DNA from: a virus
DNA: 39,778 nucleotides
IMG/VR virus record: IMGVR_UViG_3300017963_000140
Span: 1-39,778 of that record
Strand: one strand, 5' to 3'
In this document: positions 20,484-29,421 of the stretch, in pieces
Layout of the letters: each line of letters starts with the position of its first letter
Numbering within the stretch: the stretch's first letter is position 1
Position numbers and translations under genes: made by a program
Notes under the pieces: generated by a model
What the model was told of the DNA's origin: nothing
Databases searched by the model: none
What the model saw: only the letters and a program-made list of their open reading frames with translations

Positions 20484-21616
20484 TGGCTGACGAACCTACG
20501 ACACGCAACGACGAGGGCGATCTGGAGCAGATCGACGACCTCAGCAAGATGATTTACAGCGCGATCGACGGCGACGATGCCGATGATGCGGAACTAACCC
20601 CAGAGGTTGAGTCCGCACCGGCTGACGATGGCCCAGCGCGCGACGAAAACGGTCGGTTCAAGGCGAAAGACGCCGACGAAGAACCAGCCGAAGAAGATGA
20701 GCCTGTAGAAGCGGCTCCAGAGGGCGAAGAGCCCGAGGACACCGAGCTAGAGGCTTCTGATGAGGCAACCGACGAGGAACCCGAACGCCCCGCATGGGAC
20801 GACGGTCACTTCCGTGGTTGGGAGCCCGAACACCGAGAGCGGTTTAACGCCCTGCCTCCGGAACAACAGCAAGTTGTGATGGAATTCAAGGCAGCGTCGG
20901 ACGCCGCCCTCACTCGAACGGCCCAAGAGTTCAGCGAATACCGCAATCGTGCTGATCATCTGGTCCAAGCCGCCGACGAAGTTCGCGAGATTTTCGCCGC
21001 CTCAAATCTGAGCCCTGATCAAGCTCTTCGAGGCTATGCGGGGATCGAGCGCACGCTCGCCTATGGCACGCTTGACCAAAAGATGCAGTTGATCGGTCAA
21101 ATCGCGGAGCAATATGGGATTCCGCTCGATATTTCGCAGGCCGTGCCTTGGGATGCTGATCTTGATCAGCTTCGTGAGGTTCACGACCGTGACAGCCGCC
21201 TTGCTCAAGAGCGGAGTCGGATTGCACATCTCGAAGCCCAAGTTGAACAGTTTCAGCAGCAGCAACTCCAGTCGCAGATTCAGAGTTTCGCCACGGCATC
21301 CAATCCCGACGGTAGCCCGAAGTACCCTCATTTTGATATGGTCAGGGGCGCGATGGGTCAGTTGATGGCGGCCGGCCAGGCTCAGAGTCTTGAGGACGCG
21401 TATGAAAAAGCAGCGAAGCCGATCGAAGATCGCATCGCCGCCGAACTCGCCGCGCGTTCCGCGTCTACGGTTGCTCGCCAGCGTGAAGCTGTTGAAAAGG
21501 CCAAACGAGCTGCCCCGCTGAGAAAGTCGCCACAACCCGCCCTAAACGGTCACCGGGTTGAGTCGACCAATATCGACGACGCAATCAACGCTGCCTTGGA
21601 CCAAGCCGGCTTTTAA
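20483..21616 (+). CDS. Scaffolding protein
   Basis: A 377-residue protein with a very acidic, low-complexity N-terminal 110 residues (runs of Asp, Glu, Ala, Pro) and a helical, Gln-rich C-terminal half (VEQFQQQQLQSQIQ). Composition, size and position directly before the capsid gene match phage scaffolds, which template the prohead and leave at maturation. Confidence 0.85.
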   Translation: MADEPTTRNDEGDLEQIDDLSKMIYSAIDGDDADDAELTPEVESAPADDGPARDENGRFKAKDADEEPAEEDEPVEAAPEGEEPEDTELEASDEATDEEPERPAWDDGHFRGWEPEHRERFNALPPEQQQVVMEFKAASDAALTRTAQEFSEYRNRADHLVQAADEVREIFAASNLSPDQALRGYAGIERTLAYGTLDQKMQLIGQIAEQYGIPLDISQAVPWDADLDQLREVHDRDSRLAQERSRIAHLEAQVEQFQQQQLQSQIQSFATASNPDGSPKYPHFDMVRGAMGQLMAAGQAQSLEDAYEKAAKPIEDRIAAELAARSASTVARQREAVEKAKRAAPLRKSPQPALNGHRVESTNIDDAINAALDQAGF

Positions 21617-21633
21617 CATCAGGAGCCTAGACA

Positions 21634-22590
21634 ATGGCAACGCCTAACAGTTCGTTTTCGGACATCATTACGACGACCTTCCAGGGTTATAGCGGACGGA
21701 TCGCCGACAACATCACCAACCATAACGCCTTGCTTCGTCAGATTGAGCGCAAGGGCAACATGATGCCGGCCACGGGCCGTGAAATCGTTCAAGAGATCGA
21801 CTTCGCCGAGAATGGTACGGTGCAATGGTACGCGGGCGCAGAAACGCTCGATATTTCGGCCAGCGAGACCTTCACGGCAGCTTCTTTTTCATACAAGCAG
21901 CTCGCCGGTAACGTGGTCATCAACGGCCTCGAAGAAGTCCAGAACTCGGGCCGTGAAGCGATCCACAACCTCGTCCGCGCCCGCATGACTAACCTGGAAC
22001 GGTCGCTGAAGAACACGGTCGCGACTGCGCTCTATGCCGATGGCACGGGCTCGGGCGGTAAGGAGTTCGGTGGCCTTCAGCTCTTGGTCGCTGACACCAA
22101 CACAAACACCGTTGGCGGCATCTCCGGCAGCACGTATTCGTGGTGGCGGAACTATGTCTTTGACTTCTCTACGGAGTCGGTGACGGCCTCGGCCACGACC
22201 ATTCAGACGGCAATGAACACGGCATGGCTCAACGTCATTCGTGGCTCTGACATGCCTGACATGATCGTGGCCGGCACGACGTACTACACGCACTATTGGG
22301 ACAGCCTCTTGGCCAACCAGCGGTTTACGTCGGACAGCGAAGCCGGAGCCGGGTTCACGAACTTGGTGTATAAAGGCAATGTTCCGGTCATCTTCGACGA
22401 TCAGTGTGCCGCCACTCGGATGTACATGCTGAACACCGATTATCTGTTCGTGCGTCCGGCCAAAGGGCGTTGGCTGAAGCCGCTGCCCGACAAGTCCTCA
22501 GTGAACCAAGACGCCATGGTTATGCCGATCGTTCTGGCCGGCAACATGACCGTCAGCAACCGCAGCCTTCAGGCCGTTATCACCGCCTAA
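21634..22590 (+). CDS. Major capsid protein
   Basis: A 318-residue protein directly after the scaffold. Opens SDIITTTFQGYSGRIADNIT and contains FAENGTVQWYAGAETLDISA and NSGREAIHNLVRARMTNLER, patterns found in the gp6-like/HK97-fold capsid family of podovirus-type phages. Codons are the most host-adapted in the window, as expected for the most expressed gene. Ribosome site AGGAG precedes the ATG. Confidence 0.92.
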   Translation: MATPNSSFSDIITTTFQGYSGRIADNITNHNALLRQIERKGNMMPATGREIVQEIDFAENGTVQWYAGAETLDISASETFTAASFSYKQLAGNVVINGLEEVQNSGREAIHNLVRARMTNLERSLKNTVATALYADGTGSGGKEFGGLQLLVADTNTNTVGGISGSTYSWWRNYVFDFSTESVTASATTIQTAMNTAWLNVIRGSDMPDMIVAGTTYYTHYWDSLLANQRFTSDSEAGAGFTNLVYKGNVPVIFDDQCAATRMYMLNTDYLFVRPAKGRWLKPLPDKSSVNQDAMVMPIVLAGNMTVSNRSLQAVITA

Positions 22591-22614
22591 GCCAATCTAG
22601 AAGGAGACACGGCT

Positions 22615-23112
22615 ATGACTTTTAGAAGTGACACCGGCTACGTCGGCCACCCGCCGATCACGGACATCAGCACCACGGAAAAGGTGCCGCTTGGTACGAT
22701 TATTTGCGCTCACGATGATGATGGCGGCGGCGCCGCCGAGTTCATCTATCTCCAGGGCGTGGCCTCGACCGGCGTTGGCGACATTGTTGAGTACAACTCG
22801 TCTTTCCAGACGGGTCTGTCGTCGATCGCCATTGCGGCGCCGTCTGAACCGCTGGCGGTCGCTATGGCGGCGTGCACGGCGTCTTACTATGGCTGGTATC
22901 AGATCAGCGGCCTGGCCACGGTGTCGAAAGCCTCGGCCACGTCATTCGCGGCGGATGCCGGGATCGGCGCCACATCGGGCGAAGCTGTTGCAGTGGCCTC
23001 CGGCCTCATCGTCAACGGTGCCGTTGTGGCTTCGGCCGCTTCGGGCGCATCGGCGGTTACGACGGTTTCCGTCATGATCAACCGTCCGCACGCACCGGCT
23101 GACGTCAGCTAA
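22615..23112 (+). CDS. Head decoration/minor head protein
   Basis: A 165-residue, Ala/Ser/Val-rich beta protein (TEKVPLGTIICAHDDDG, then YLQGVASTGVGDIVEYNS). Size, composition and place directly after the capsid gene suggest a capsid-decorating protein (similar in style to DUF2190 proteins). AGAAGGAGA precedes the ATG. Family not certain. Confidence 0.7.
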   Translation: MTFRSDTGYVGHPPITDISTTEKVPLGTIICAHDDDGGGAAEFIYLQGVASTGVGDIVEYNSSFQTGLSSIAIAAPSEPLAVAMAACTASYYGWYQISGLATVSKASATSFAADAGIGATSGEAVAVASGLIVNGAVVASAASGASAVTTVSVMINRPHAPADVS

Positions 23113-23119
23113 CACTAAT

Positions 23120-23143
23120 GCGGCGGGGCTTTGGTCCCGCCGC
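23120..23143 (+). terminator. Hairpin after the capsid/decoration genes
   Basis: GCGGCGGG (23120-23127) and CCCGCCGC (23136-23143) make a perfect 8-bp stem with an 8-base loop, 8 bases after the decoration-gene stop. Only TT follows, so it is a weak terminator or attenuator that would lower expression of the downstream gene relative to the capsid. Confidence 0.6.
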
Positions 23144-23159
23144 TTCACGGGGAGGGGAC

Positions 23160-24521
23160 ATGGCAGAATACGATTACATGGTGGAAGTGCAAAACCCGCA
23201 CGCCGAGGCGCCGCTTCAGATTGCGGTGACGAGCAACGTCACGCTGGAAGACATCAATCACAACGTCGCGGTGAATGCAACGCGGGGTGGCATTCGGTGG
23301 TTTGCCTGCCGGGATGCGTTTGAAGAACGCGCCATCATCGTCGGCGGCGGGCCCTCGCTGGCGGACAACACTGCCGCGATCCGCGAAATGGCCGAGGATC
23401 ACGTTGTCATTGCCGTCAATGGTGCGTCTAAATTCCTGTCCGAGCGCGGCATCGAGGTTGATTTCCAGTTCATCATGGATGCGCGGCCCGAAAACGCGAG
23501 CCTGATCGACCCGGACGCCCACAACTACACGCTCGCCTCGCAATGCCACCCGGCACTGTTCAATTTGGTGCCAGAAGCCCGCACCGAGATGGTGCACCTT
23601 AACTCACCGGGCATCGAAGATCACTTCCCAACGCCACGGCGCAAGGCTGGCGGCTACACGCTCATCGGCGGCGCCGCCTCCGTCGGCAACAGCGCGCTTT
23701 GCCTCGCGCACGCCATGGGTCACCGCGACCTGCACGTGTTCGGCTTCGATACGTCCGTGGATGGCGAAAAGCGCCACGCCTACCCTCAAGACATGAACAA
23801 CGGCGAAGCTCTCATCCAGAAGCGCCTTGGCAATCGCGCCTATTGGATGAGCTACGCCATGGCCGTGCAATACCAGCTCTTTTTTACCATTGAAGAAGAG
23901 CTGAAGAAGCTAGGCACCAAGCTGACCGTCTACGGCGACGGTATCCTGCCCGAACGCTGGCGCATGAAGCAGAAGGCTGACGCCATGACGGAAGCCGAGA
24001 AATACGAACTCGTTTGGTCGCATTCTGAGTATGGCATCGTTTCACCCGCCGAGCGCATTGCGCACGTCATTGACGGCTGGCTGCCGCCCAAGGCGGACGT
24101 GCTGGACCTTGGCTGCGGTGTTGGCCGCGCTGCCGTGAAACTCACCGAGATGGGCCACAACGTCCACTTGATCGACTTCGTGGAAAACTCGCGTGATCAA
24201 TCGGCCATGAGTTTGCCATTCACCAAAGCAGACCTGTCAAAACCCCTGCCAATTTCGGCCGAACACGGGTATTGTTGCGACGTGATGGAGCACATACCGC
24301 CGGGCGATGTTTCCAGCGTCATTGAAAACATCGCCAATGCCTGCAGCAAAGGCGTCTTGTGGCGTATCGAGTTCGATCTGGACGGCCATGGCCCGGCTCT
24401 GATCGGCACCCCGTTACACCTCAGCGTTCATGATCATATTTGGTGGGCTGAAGAACTCGCCCATCATTTCGATGTTGTCGAATATCGCGGCAACGGCATC
24501 TTCATCACGGAGCACACCTAA
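23160..24521 (+). CDS. MptE/DUF115-like protein fused to a SAM methyltransferase
   Basis: A 453-residue protein with GGGGAGGGG before the ATG at 23160. N-terminal domain: AIIVGGGPSLADN (about 60-72), VNGASKFLSERGIEVDFQFI, YTLIGGAASVGNSALCLA and HVFGFDTSVDG, matching MptE-like/DUF115 proteins, a family of nucleotide- or sugar-transfer enzymes related to flagellin glycosyltransferases. C-terminal domain from residue about 300: DVLDLGCGVGRAAVKL (Asp316 to Gly321), a class I methyltransferase, ending CDVMEHIPP. The two domains are in one frame. It lies in the head operon. A virion glycan modification (transfer plus methylation) is an inference; a role in changing host surface is also possible. 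Confidence 0.85.
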   Translation: MAEYDYMVEVQNPHAEAPLQIAVTSNVTLEDINHNVAVNATRGGIRWFACRDAFEERAIIVGGGPSLADNTAAIREMAEDHVVIAVNGASKFLSERGIEVDFQFIMDARPENASLIDPDAHNYTLASQCHPALFNLVPEARTEMVHLNSPGIEDHFPTPRRKAGGYTLIGGAASVGNSALCLAHAMGHRDLHVFGFDTSVDGEKRHAYPQDMNNGEALIQKRLGNRAYWMSYAMAVQYQLFFTIEEELKKLGTKLTVYGDGILPERWRMKQKADAMTEAEKYELVWSHSEYGIVSPAERIAHVIDGWLPPKADVLDLGCGVGRAAVKLTEMGHNVHLIDFVENSRDQSAMSLPFTKADLSKPLPISAEHGYCCDVMEHIPPGDVSSVIENIANACSKGVLWRIEFDLDGHGPALIGTPLHLSVHDHIWWAEELAHHFDVVEYRGNGIFITEHT

Positions 24522-24754
24522 TGGCTACCTGCGACGTCTACAAAGGCCCGATCAAGCTTGGCAGCGGCACCGCAACCAGCGGATCGGCAACCATCTCGTC
24601 TTACACATCGACCGGCGTAAAAGCCGAAGATCGCGTGAACGTCCAGATCGCGATCACGTCGAGCACCAACGCAGGCGCCACGTTCCGCGCCCGTGTCATC
24701 ACCGATAATGGAACGTCACTGGTGCTTTCCGAAGCATCACCGTATTCAACCTAA
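24521..24754 (+). CDS. Small beta-rich structural protein
   Basis: A 77-residue Thr/Ser/Ala-rich protein (TATSGSATISSYTSTGVKAE, then VNVQIAITSSTNAGA). TAATG overlap with the preceding stop. Composition matches small head or tail accessory proteins. Function unknown. Confidence 0.65.
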   Translation: MATCDVYKGPIKLGSGTATSGSATISSYTSTGVKAEDRVNVQIAITSSTNAGATFRARVITDNGTSLVLSEASPYST

Positions 24755-24766
24755 GAGGGGGACATT

Positions 24767-25297
24767 ATGGATCAACAAGCACTTAGGGACTTGGAGGGGC
24801 CGGGGCGGCTCCGCGCCACGTTCTTCTTCGACGAAGACCTTGGCTATGAAGTCTGCCAGGTGAAGATCGTCGGCGACCCGTCTGACATCATCTATAAGGT
24901 CAAGCCGGACGTGATTAACCGCTTCCCGAAAGAATGGGAACTGTACCAGAAGCAGGCCGGCAAGCGGAGCGACGAGCCAGTTGAAGGCACGCCGATCCGC
25001 GAGGTGCCCGGCGTCGATCGCGATGCGGCGGTTGTGCTGCGCTACAACATGGTGCGCACGGCGGAAGAGTTTGCCGCCCTCGATGAGCAGACGGCGCGCG
25101 GATTCGGGGCGGGATATCTCGCCATGTGGAAAGCCGCCAAGCTGCTGGTTGAGTCCAAGACCCGCAAGGCAGAAACGGACCGCATCGCCGAGCTTGAAGC
25201 CAAGCTGGCGGCGCTTGAAGAAAAGCCCAAGCGTGGCCCAGGTCGGCCGCGCAAGGAAGAGAGCGAAACGCTCGACATCCCCGACAACGCAGCTTGA
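24767..25297 (+). CDS. Virion protein with C-terminal AT-hook-like tail
   Basis: A 176-residue protein. N-terminal half is a beta-rich domain (LRATFFFDEDLGYEVCQVKI), the middle helical, and the last 25 residues contain PKRGPGRPRKEE, an AT-hook type GRPRK element. Position after the fusion gene and before the adaptor gene suggests a head-completion protein; the basic tail may contact DNA. GAGGGGGA precedes the ATG. Family not identified. Confidence 0.7.
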   Translation: MDQQALRDLEGPGRLRATFFFDEDLGYEVCQVKIVGDPSDIIYKVKPDVINRFPKEWELYQKQAGKRSDEPVEGTPIREVPGVDRDAAVVLRYNMVRTAEEFAALDEQTARGFGAGYLAMWKAAKLLVESKTRKAETDRIAELEAKLAALEEKPKRGPGRPRKEESETLDIPDNAA

Positions 25298-25309
25298 TAG
25301 GAGAGCGCG

Positions 25310-26014
25310 GTGAGTCTGCTTTCGATGATCCAACAGGTCGCCGATGAGATCGGCTTGCCGCGCCCCAATCAGGTGATTGGGACGTCTGACACTCAGGTGC
25401 GCCAACTTTTCGGCCTTGCCAACGCCGAGGGCCGGGAACTGGCCCGCCGGGGCTATTGGCAAGAGCTTACCAAAGAGACAACATTCACGACGACGGCGAC
25501 AGAAGAACAATCCAACGTGCTGCCGTCGGACTTTGATCGCCTGATCGAGGGGAGCGTCTGGAACCGGGATCAAGGCCGTAAGGTCGCCGGGCCGCTCACG
25601 CCGCAACGCTGGCAGGCCCTCAAGACAAACCTTTATCAGTCGGTTTGGGACAGCTTTCGCATTAGGGGCGATTCATTCCTGTGTCAGCCCGTGCCGACCG
25701 CCGGCGAGACATGGGCGTTTGAGTATGTGTCTCTTAACTGGCTGACCAACGCCGCCGGCGACACCGAATACGCCGCCTGGCAGGCCGACGACGACGTTGG
25801 CATCTTGTGCGAATGCCTGATGGGCCTTGGCGTCAAATGGCGGTTCCTGCGTGAAAAGGGCATGGACTATTCAGAAGCTTTCCGCACTTACGAGATGGAG
25901 TTGACGCAGCGTCTCGCGAACAACGGCGGAATGCGGTTCTTGGACCTTGAGACGGATCAGGGCACGTCAACCGTGTTTGACCCGTTCACGCCTGAAAGCA
26001 ATTGGACGCTATGA
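25310..26014 (+). CDS. Head-tail adaptor protein (GTG start)
   Basis: A 234-residue protein starting at GTG with AGGAGA upstream. Pattern LLSMIQQVADEIGLPRPNQV, LFGLANAEGRELARRGYWQE, ATEEQSNVLPSDFDRLIEGS and FRIRGDSFLCQPVPTAGETW is that of the adaptor family found next to the portal in podoviruses. It attaches to the portal and forms the tail base. Good family match by motif, no distinct catalytic sites expected. Confidence 0.85.
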   Translation: MSLLSMIQQVADEIGLPRPNQVIGTSDTQVRQLFGLANAEGRELARRGYWQELTKETTFTTTATEEQSNVLPSDFDRLIEGSVWNRDQGRKVAGPLTPQRWQALKTNLYQSVWDSFRIRGDSFLCQPVPTAGETWAFEYVSLNWLTNAAGDTEYAAWQADDDVGILCECLMGLGVKWRFLREKGMDYSEAFRTYEMELTQRLANNGGMRFLDLETDQGTSTVFDPFTPESNWTL

Positions 26015-26595
26015 CAAGCACGCCTGAACAACGCACGGTCAATATGGTGCATTATCCCAACCGGGATGAAACTGACCCGCGCCAGCTCGACACGTTCCTA
26101 GATGGGTTAAGCAGCGGCGGCGGCTTAACTGCGCATCCAGACAACCCAAAAACACCAGCGGCCGCTCAAACGGCTGAGTTTACAAGCCTCTCATCGGGCA
26201 CATATCGGATGAGATTGGTGTTTGATGGCATCACAGCCGACACAAACAACGCTGAACTTTTGGTTCAGCTTGGAACTTCTTCAGGTTGGGTGACGTCTGG
26301 ATATAATTCAGCACTTGTTGCGGTGAACAATATTGAGATTAGCGCGTCCATTGGTTTCTTAATCGCGCAAGATATGGACACCGGCGGCACGTCTCACGGC
26401 ATTGTCGATCTAGAACGTGTAAGTTCGAGCCATGAATGGGTCTACAAAAGCACATCCACCCAAAACAGCGAAGTGACCCGTGTTGGTGTTGGTCGTGTGT
26501 CTCTTGGCGCAGAACTCACGCGGCTAAGGTACACCTGTCAATCAGGCATTGTATTTGCAAACCAGGGTAAACTTCTGGTTTATACGGAGAGCTAA
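26011..26595 (+). CDS. Tail protein in a lower-GC insert
   Basis: A 194-residue protein. Start at 26011 (ATGA overlap). N-terminus is conserved-looking (TVNMVHYPNRDETDPRQLDT), the remainder is a Thr/Ser/Val-rich beta protein. GC is lower than for both neighbours, and codon use differs, pointing to recombination between adaptor and nozzle-like genes. Could be a side fibre or collar protein. Family unknown. Confidence 0.65.
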   Translation: MTSTPEQRTVNMVHYPNRDETDPRQLDTFLDGLSSGGGLTAHPDNPKTPAAAQTAEFTSLSSGTYRMRLVFDGITADTNNAELLVQLGTSSGWVTSGYNSALVAVNNIEISASIGFLIAQDMDTGGTSHGIVDLERVSSSHEWVYKSTSTQNSEVTRVGVGRVSLGAELTRLRYTCQSGIVFANQGKLLVYTES

Positions 26596-26598
26596 AGC

Positions 26599-28239
26599 AT
26601 GTTGATGCGCGCACCATTACGAGCGAACCGCAATCGCCAGCAGGTAGTGCGCCAAGCGACCGTGCCCGCGCCGGTCGGCGGCTGGGATGCGGTCAGCCCG
26701 TTGGCCGCCATGCCCGATGATCATGCCGTCCAGCTCGATAACTGGTTTCCGCGTCCGGGCTACGTCGAAGTGCGCCGGGGCCATCGCTATCACGCTTGGG
26801 ACTTAGCGGACAACGCTGGCCCGGTTGAGACGCTGATGGTTTGGCAAGGCAAATCATCGTCAAAGCTGTTTGCCGCTTCCGTTGATGCGGTGTTTGATGT
26901 GACAACGCGGGGGCAATCAACCACCGAAGTCGTCAGCTCGCTCAATGAGCCTTATCTGCAATGGGTCAACTTCACGAACGCGGGCGCGAACTATCTCTAT
27001 TTTGTCAATGGGTCAGACGCGCCGCGCCATTACAACGGCACAACATGGGCCACGCCGTCGATCTCGGGCATCACGGCATCCAATGCCGTGCATATCAACG
27101 TCCATAAAAAGCGCATTTGGTTCACGATCAAGGACTCGACGAAGGCCGCCTATCTGGCCACGGATGCGATCGCGGGTGCCGCCACCGAGTTCGAGCTTGG
27201 CAGCAATTTCGACCGTGGTGGCTACCTGATGGCCATGGCGACGTGGACGCGGGACGGGGGAAGTGGCGCGGACGATTACGCAGTATTCATATCGTCGCGC
27301 GGCCAGTTGGCGATCTATCAAGGCACCGATCCCGACAGCGCGGTTACATGGTCGCTGATCGGCGTGTTTGATATTGCGGCCCCGATTGGACGCAGATGCT
27401 TTGAACGCTGGGGAAACGATCTACTCGTGATCACCGTCGAGGGCGTTTATGCGCTGTCCTCAATATTGGCCGTCGATACGTCATCTCAACAACGCCTCGC
27501 GATTACGCAACGCATTACCAACGCGATGACATCGGCGGCACGATCCTACGGTACGAATCAGGGATGGCAATTGTGTGTTTATCCGAAAGGCACACAGTTG
27601 ATTTTAAACGTGCCAACGAGCGAATTCGTGTCAGGCCAACAGTACGTTATGAACACGCTGACGGGCGCTTGGTGCCGGTTTACAGGCCAAGATGCTGCGT
27701 GTTGGGTCAATTACAATGACGACATCTATTTTGGCGGCATGGCGGGCGATGTGTACCAGGCCGATACGGGCTCGGCCGACGTGGATCAGGTCATCACGGC
27801 AATCGGCGAAACGGCTTATAACCCCTACAAAGACCCCGGCCGCTCCAAGCGGTGGACAGCGTTGCAGCCGCTCGTCATCTCAACTGACAACATATTCCCG
27901 CAGCTTGGCATCTCGACCGACTTCCAAAGCGCCGCGTCTCTTTCGTCCCAATCCATCACGACGTTTGAAAATTCGGGCATCTGGGACACGGCAACTTGGG
28001 ATAGTTCAATCTGGTCCCAGGACGCCACGCAGATCAACGATTGGACATCCGCACCGGCGCTCGGCAAGTTCGGTGCGGTTCGCTTTCGGGCGCAGACCGG
28101 CGGCGAGTCAGTGTCCGACGCGGCGCATTGGGGTGTTGAGACTTGGGGCGACGCTTGGTCAACGGATGATTTCAGCGTTGAACAGATCGTCCAGATCAAC
28201 GGTTTTGTGCTGACGTATGAGACGGGGGACTACTATTGA
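26599..28239 (+). CDS. Tail nozzle/stopper-like protein
   Basis: A 546-residue protein with no signal peptide. Pattern VGGWDAVSPLAAMPDDHAVQ and DNWFPRPGYVEVRRGHR at the start, then repeated beta strands throughout (FVNGSDAPRHYNGTTWATP, GMAGDVYQADTGSAD). This N-terminal signature is common to podovirus tail proteins that plug the adaptor (P22 gp10/T7 gp12-like role). Place after the adaptor supports this. Confidence 0.8.
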   Translation: MLMRAPLRANRNRQQVVRQATVPAPVGGWDAVSPLAAMPDDHAVQLDNWFPRPGYVEVRRGHRYHAWDLADNAGPVETLMVWQGKSSSKLFAASVDAVFDVTTRGQSTTEVVSSLNEPYLQWVNFTNAGANYLYFVNGSDAPRHYNGTTWATPSISGITASNAVHINVHKKRIWFTIKDSTKAAYLATDAIAGAATEFELGSNFDRGGYLMAMATWTRDGGSGADDYAVFISSRGQLAIYQGTDPDSAVTWSLIGVFDIAAPIGRRCFERWGNDLLVITVEGVYALSSILAVDTSSQQRLAITQRITNAMTSAARSYGTNQGWQLCVYPKGTQLILNVPTSEFVSGQQYVMNTLTGAWCRFTGQDAACWVNYNDDIYFGGMAGDVYQADTGSADVDQVITAIGETAYNPYKDPGRSKRWTALQPLVISTDNIFPQLGISTDFQSAASLSSQSITTFENSGIWDTATWDSSIWSQDATQINDWTSAPALGKFGAVRFRAQTGGESVSDAAHWGVETWGDAWSTDDFSVEQIVQINGFVLTYETGDYY

Positions 28240-28676
28240 GCACGCATCTGGTGTTTGGCCATGATCAGACGTTCCTTGAATGGGCTGCGGAGCGCGACCC
28301 CGAAGGCTCTGTGCCCTATGGACGTTATTGGGTGATTGGATTGGTTGACGACGACGGCCGCGCTATTGGTGCGGTTACGATTGTTCAGACCAGCGCCGCT
28401 GGCGTCCAAATCGGGCTTGAATGCGAAAATGCTGTCACCCGTCAAGCAATCCGTGACACGTTTGCATTCATCTTTGGCCATTTGGGCGCGAGTCGGTGCG
28501 AATTGGTGACACGCCGGACGAATAAGGTTATGAAAAAGCACGCTCCGAACTTGTTGGGCTTTCGGTTCGAAGGTGTGCGCCGTGATTATTACGGGCCGGG
28601 CGACGATGGCCTCGCCTTTGTGATGCAACCGCAAACCTGCAAGTGGATCGACCATGGGCTTTCTATCGCCGCCTAA
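28236..28676 (+). CDS. GNAT-like acetyltransferase in the tail module (TTG start)
   Basis: A 146-residue protein beginning at TTG 28236 in a TTGA overlap. GAVTIVQTSAAGVQIGLECE and FIFGHLGASRCELVTRRTNK, then LLGFRFEGVRRDYYGPGDDG, match the phage GNAT family often found beside ejection proteins. Catalyses acyl-CoA dependent acylation; the substrate, possibly a virion or host protein, is unknown. Its end overlaps the next gene. Confidence 0.8.
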   Translation: MSTHLVFGHDQTFLEWAAERDPEGSVPYGRYWVIGLVDDDGRAIGAVTIVQTSAAGVQIGLECENAVTRQAIRDTFAFIFGHLGASRCELVTRRTNKVMKKHAPNLLGFRFEGVRRDYYGPGDDGLAFVMQPQTCKWIDHGLSIAA

Positions 28677-29421
28677 GCCGCCAAGTCCTCAATCGCAAGC
28701 AAATGCGCAGATGGCCGTTAACCGCGACACGGCGCGTATTCAGAGTGCGTATATGCGGCCGGACCAGTACGACCCGTTTGGCGGGTCTGAGACGTGGCGC
28801 GAGCGCGGGAAGGACCAGTGGGGCAACCCTCTATTCACGAAGACCACCGAACTTGGCGAGACGGGCCAGCAATATGCCAGCGGCTTGGCTGGCCTTGGCA
28901 ACCAGTACTTCAACCAAGCGCAGAACTTCCTGAACAACCCAATGGATTTTGGGCCAAGCGCAAACTATGACCGCGCTTATCAGTCTTTGACGGCCAACCT
29001 TACACCACGCTTTGAAGAGCAGCGGGCGGGTCTTGAAAACAGACTGCGCAATCAAGGGCTTGATCCGAACAGCGAAGGATTTCGTCGCGCTATGCGTGAT
29101 CAGCGTTTGAGTGAAAACGAAGCCCTGAATGCGGCAATGTTCCAGGCGCAAAATCAAGACTACACGCAGCGCATGGGTAACCGCCAAGCCCAAGTCGGCG
29201 AAATGGCGGGCCTGACACAGCCGGGTATTGCTCTTGCAAACCAAGTGCTCAATCCGGGCGTTGGTCCGGTTCAGGCGATATCGACAGGCATCACGCCAAA
29301 CATGCCGCAAATTATGCAGTCCAACTACCAGTCACAGCTTGCTAATCAGCAAGGAATGCTTGGCGGTATCGGCGGACTTGCGGGGCTTGGATTGAAGGCG
29401 TTCACCGGAGGCATCTTCTAA
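28654..29421 (+). CDS. Internal virion (ejection) protein 1
   Basis: A 255-residue, Gln/Ala/Asn-rich helical protein (GETGQQYASGLAGLGNQYFN, RFEEQRAGLENRLRNQGLDP) with a short Gly-rich hydrophobic C-terminus (GGIGGLAGLGLKAFTGGIF). Type and place match the first of three ejection proteins carried in podovirus heads. It begins inside the GNAT gene. Confidence 0.75.
   Translation: MGFLSPPKPPSPQSQANAQMAVNRDTARIQSAYMRPDQYDPFGGSETWRERGKDQWGNPLFTKTTELGETGQQYASGLAGLGNQYFNQAQNFLNNPMDFGPSANYDRAYQSLTANLTPRFEEQRAGLENRLRNQGLDPNSEGFRRAMRDQRLSENEALNAAMFQAQNQDYTQRMGNRQAQVGEMAGLTQPGIALANQVLNPGVGPVQAISTGITPNMPQIMQSNYQSQLANQQGMLGGIGGLAGLGLKAFTGGIF

Noticed and set aside
24746-25606. 286-codon minus-strand frame opposite the AT-hook virion gene and adaptor
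   Set aside because: Spans two well-supported plus-strand genes and has no start signal.
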